Shown: in pieces, positions 10,746 through 12,219 of the stretch
Position numbering within the stretch: position 1 is the first letter of the stretch
Layout: each line of letters starts with the position of its first letter
NCBI GenBank assembly: GCA_013044465.1
Contig: JABEUL010000074.1
Span: 1-12,219 of the forward strand
Length of the DNA: 12,219 nucleotides
Source of the DNA: Acidimicrobiales bacterium
Lineage (GTDB): Bacteria > Actinomycetota > Acidimicrobiia > Acidimicrobiales > JABEUL01
Direction of reading: 5' to 3'
Notes under the pieces: generated by a model
Database searches by the model: none
What the model saw: the letters and a program-made list of their open reading frames with translations, nothing else
Told to the model about the DNA's origin: nothing
Program-made: the position numbers and the translations under genes

Positions 10746-12219
10746 TTAAAGAGATATTGAAAACATGACATAGCCGTATCGACCACCAGTACCGATCGCA
10801 CCCGCATAACACTCAGTAGCAGAAGGGCAAATTAAGCTGTTAACGTCGTCTACCGGAGTTGGAAGAACCTGAGTTGTCCAAGTAACGCCAGAATCCGTGG
10901 TGGCTAGAATTACGCCGGCGCCCGAGCTGTTTAGACCATATGCAAAACACTCAGTAGTTGACGGACATGCGATGCTGCTAAAAGTGTCACCGGTTGGGAT
11001 GGTATCAGTTATCCAAGTAGCGCCAGAGTCCGTAGTGCCTAATATTGTAAAGGCGCCTGAGCCGCTATACCCATATGCAAAACACTCGGTGGTAGAAGGA
11101 CAAATAATGCCGTTAACACTGTCGCCTGCTGGGATTGTCTCGCGTGACCAAGTAGCGCCCGAGTCCGCGGTCGCTAAGATTACACCGCCTGCTGTGCTTA
11201 GGTCATATGCGAAACACTCGGCAGTGGATGGACATGTGATGTTATTAATGCCGTCGCCGGTTGGGATTGTCTCGCTTGACCAAGTAGCGCCCGAGTTCGT
11301 GGTATTTAAAATTGTATAGACATTGGAGCTGTTTTGACCATATGCAAAACACTCAGTAGTTGACGGGCAAGTAATGCCATTAACACTTTCACCGTTTGGG
11401 ATTGTCTCGCTTGTCCAAGTAGCACCCGAGTCCGTGGTACCCAGAATTACACCGCCTAAGCTGTTCTGATCGTATGCGAAACACTCGGTAGTAGAAGGAC
11501 ATATGATGTCGGTAATCTTATCGCCAGTTGGAATTGGCTCAATTGTCCAAGTAGCGCCCGAGCTTGTGGAACCTAAAATTGTATAGGCGCCTAAGTTGTT
11601 ATAACCATATGCAAAACACTCGGTAGTTGACGGGCAAGTAATGCCACCGACATAGTCGCCAGTTGTGATTGTCTCGGTTGTCCAACTACCACCGGAATCC
11701 GCGCTGCCCAGAATTATACCGATACCAGAGCCACCACTGGAGCCAAGGCTGTTTTTTTCATATGCAAAACACTCGGTGGTAGATGGACATGTAATGCCGC
11801 TAAAATCGTCGCCGGTTGGAATTGACTCGGTGGTCCAAGTAGCGCCCAAGTCCGTAGTCCCCAGTATTACACCCGCAAAAGAGCTGTTGTAACCAAGCGC
11901 GAAACACTCAGTAGTTGATATACAGGTAATGCCGTAAATGTCATTAATGACAGCCGGCATTGACTCGGTTGTCCAAGTAGCGCCCGAGTCCGTGGTAACT
12001 AAAATTATCTCCAGGCCGGAGCTGTAGTTAAAACCATATACAAAACACTCCGTAGCTGAAGGACATGTCATGCCGTAAATGTCATTAAAGACAGTCGGCA
12101 TTGACTCGGTTGTCCAAGTAGCGCCAGAGTCCGTTGTGGCTAAAATTACACCGGCATTAGAACTGTTAAGACCATATGCAAAACACTCGGTAGCTGAAGG
12201 ACATGTCATGCCGTAAATG
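10746..12219 (-). CDS. secreted-type tandem-repeat protein, probable Asp-box/BNR beta-propeller, N-terminus off the right edge
   Basis: The visible 490 or so C-terminal residues consist of 11 repeats of 44-51 residues (the last a 29-residue cap) ending in YVMFSISL and a TAA. Each repeat has a C-x5-C block (CPSTTECFAYG), a beta-strand-like VIL segment, an Asp-box-like TTDSGATW and a TIPTGD turn. Asp-box repeats (S-x-D-x-G-x-T-W) mark blades of sialidase-like, Vps10-like and Ycf48-like propellers. Two regular cysteines per blade suggest disulfides and therefore export, but the N-terminus that would show a signal peptide is not in the window. There is no C-terminal anchor or sorting motif. The frame is open to the last base, and the apparent Met at 12209 is internal to a repeat. 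Function is unknown: surface binding, adhesion or enzyme activity are all possible, and no catalytic residues can be assigned. Confidence 0.8.
   Translation of the reverse strand, partial: IYGMTCPSATECFAYGLNSSNAGVILATTDSGATWTTESMPTVFNDIYGMTCPSATECFVYGFNYSSGLEIILVTTDSGATWTTESMPAVINDIYGITCISTTECFALGYNSSFAGVILGTTDLGATWTTESIPTGDDFSGITCPSTTECFAYEKNSLGSSGGSGIGIILGSADSGGSWTTETITTGDYVGGITCPSTTECFAYGYNNLGAYTILGSTSSGATWTIEPIPTGDKITDIICPSTTECFAYDQNSLGGVILGTTDSGATWTSETIPNGESVNGITCPSTTECFAYGQNSSNVYTILNTTNSGATWSSETIPTGDGINNITCPSTAECFAYDLSTAGGVILATADSGATWSRETIPAGDSVNGIICPSTTECFAYGYSGSGAFTILGTTDSGATWITDTIPTGDTFSSIACPSTTECFAYGLNSSGAGVILATTDSGVTWTTQVLPTPVDDVNSLICPSATECYAGAIGTGGRYGYVMFSISL
10749..12209 (-). repeat. 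tandem array of 11 coding repeats, about 135 nt each
   Basis: Repeat units in gene order: 12209-12072, 12071-11931, 11930-11796, 11795-11643, 11642-11508, 11507-11376, 11375-11241, 11240-11109, 11108-10974, 10973-10836 and 10835-10749. The fourth has a Gly/Ser-rich insertion. The third has Ile for Pro in the Cys block. The fifth and seventh lack the Asp of the Asp-box (Ser and Asn). Units near the right edge share long nearly identical DNA stretches, so the array has recently expanded there. Confidence 0.9.

Noticed and set aside
10897..11319. 140-codon plus-strand frame, and a similar one at 11665-11892
   Set aside because: They are antisense to the repeat gene. Because the repeat units are mostly in phase multiples of three, the opposite strand stays open by periodicity. 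No SD and no sensible protein family.

Overview
The window looks like part of a chromosome from an actinobacterium, most plausibly a low-to-moderate GC member of the Acidimicrobiia. That is inference from three things: CarD, DisA, RadA, ClpC, IspD and IspF lie together, the base composition is AT-leaning for an actinobacterium, and there is a secreted-type repeat protein with CPSTTECFAYG repeats that I associate with acidophilic Acidimicrobiales. No rRNA, tRNA, CRISPR array or intact mobile element was found.

Positions 1-8539 form one long minus-strand gene train. In transcription order it is clpC (protease unfoldase), radA (recombination helicase), disA (c-di-AMP synthase), carD (RNA polymerase regulator), ispD and ispF (MEP isoprenoid pathway), holB (DNA polymerase III delta prime) and an SMP-30/gluconolactonase-like gene that runs off the left edge. 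Gaps are short (from an 11-nt overlap to 178 nt). Start codons are mostly GTG. Several annotated-length starts need correction: clpC at the GTG after a strong Shine-Dalgarno (SD) sequence, holB at an ATG overlapping the ispF stop, and radA probably at an ATG inside a hairpin loop. The genes connect stress proteolysis (ClpC), DNA repair and c-di-AMP signalling (RadA, DisA), transcription initiation control (CarD) and isoprenoid precursor supply (IspD, IspF).

Positions 8540-8696 are a divergent regulatory region. On the clpC side it holds a TATTAT -10 box and a CGC-N5-GCG element matching the recalled ClgR operator core. It also holds a 7-bp hairpin. On the other side is a possible leaderless promoter for a plus-strand long-chain polyprenyl diphosphate synthase (8697-9746), which would use the precursors from the MEP pathway.

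Positions 9747-10745 hold about 1 kb between convergent genes with no convincing intact gene. There are small inverted repeats and a possible eroded membrane-protein fragment.

Positions 10746-12219 are the C-terminal part of a minus-strand protein made of at least 11 tandem repeats of about 45 residues. Each combines a C-x5-C pair with an Asp-box-like motif (probable beta-propeller blades). The array has two-blade higher-order periodicity and near-identical recent duplications toward the right edge, where it leaves the window.

The most interesting observations are the perfect 12-bp hairpin that puts the radA start codon in its loop and its SD in its stem, and the layered duplication history of the repeat protein. 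Most of the rest is conserved actinobacterial core genome.
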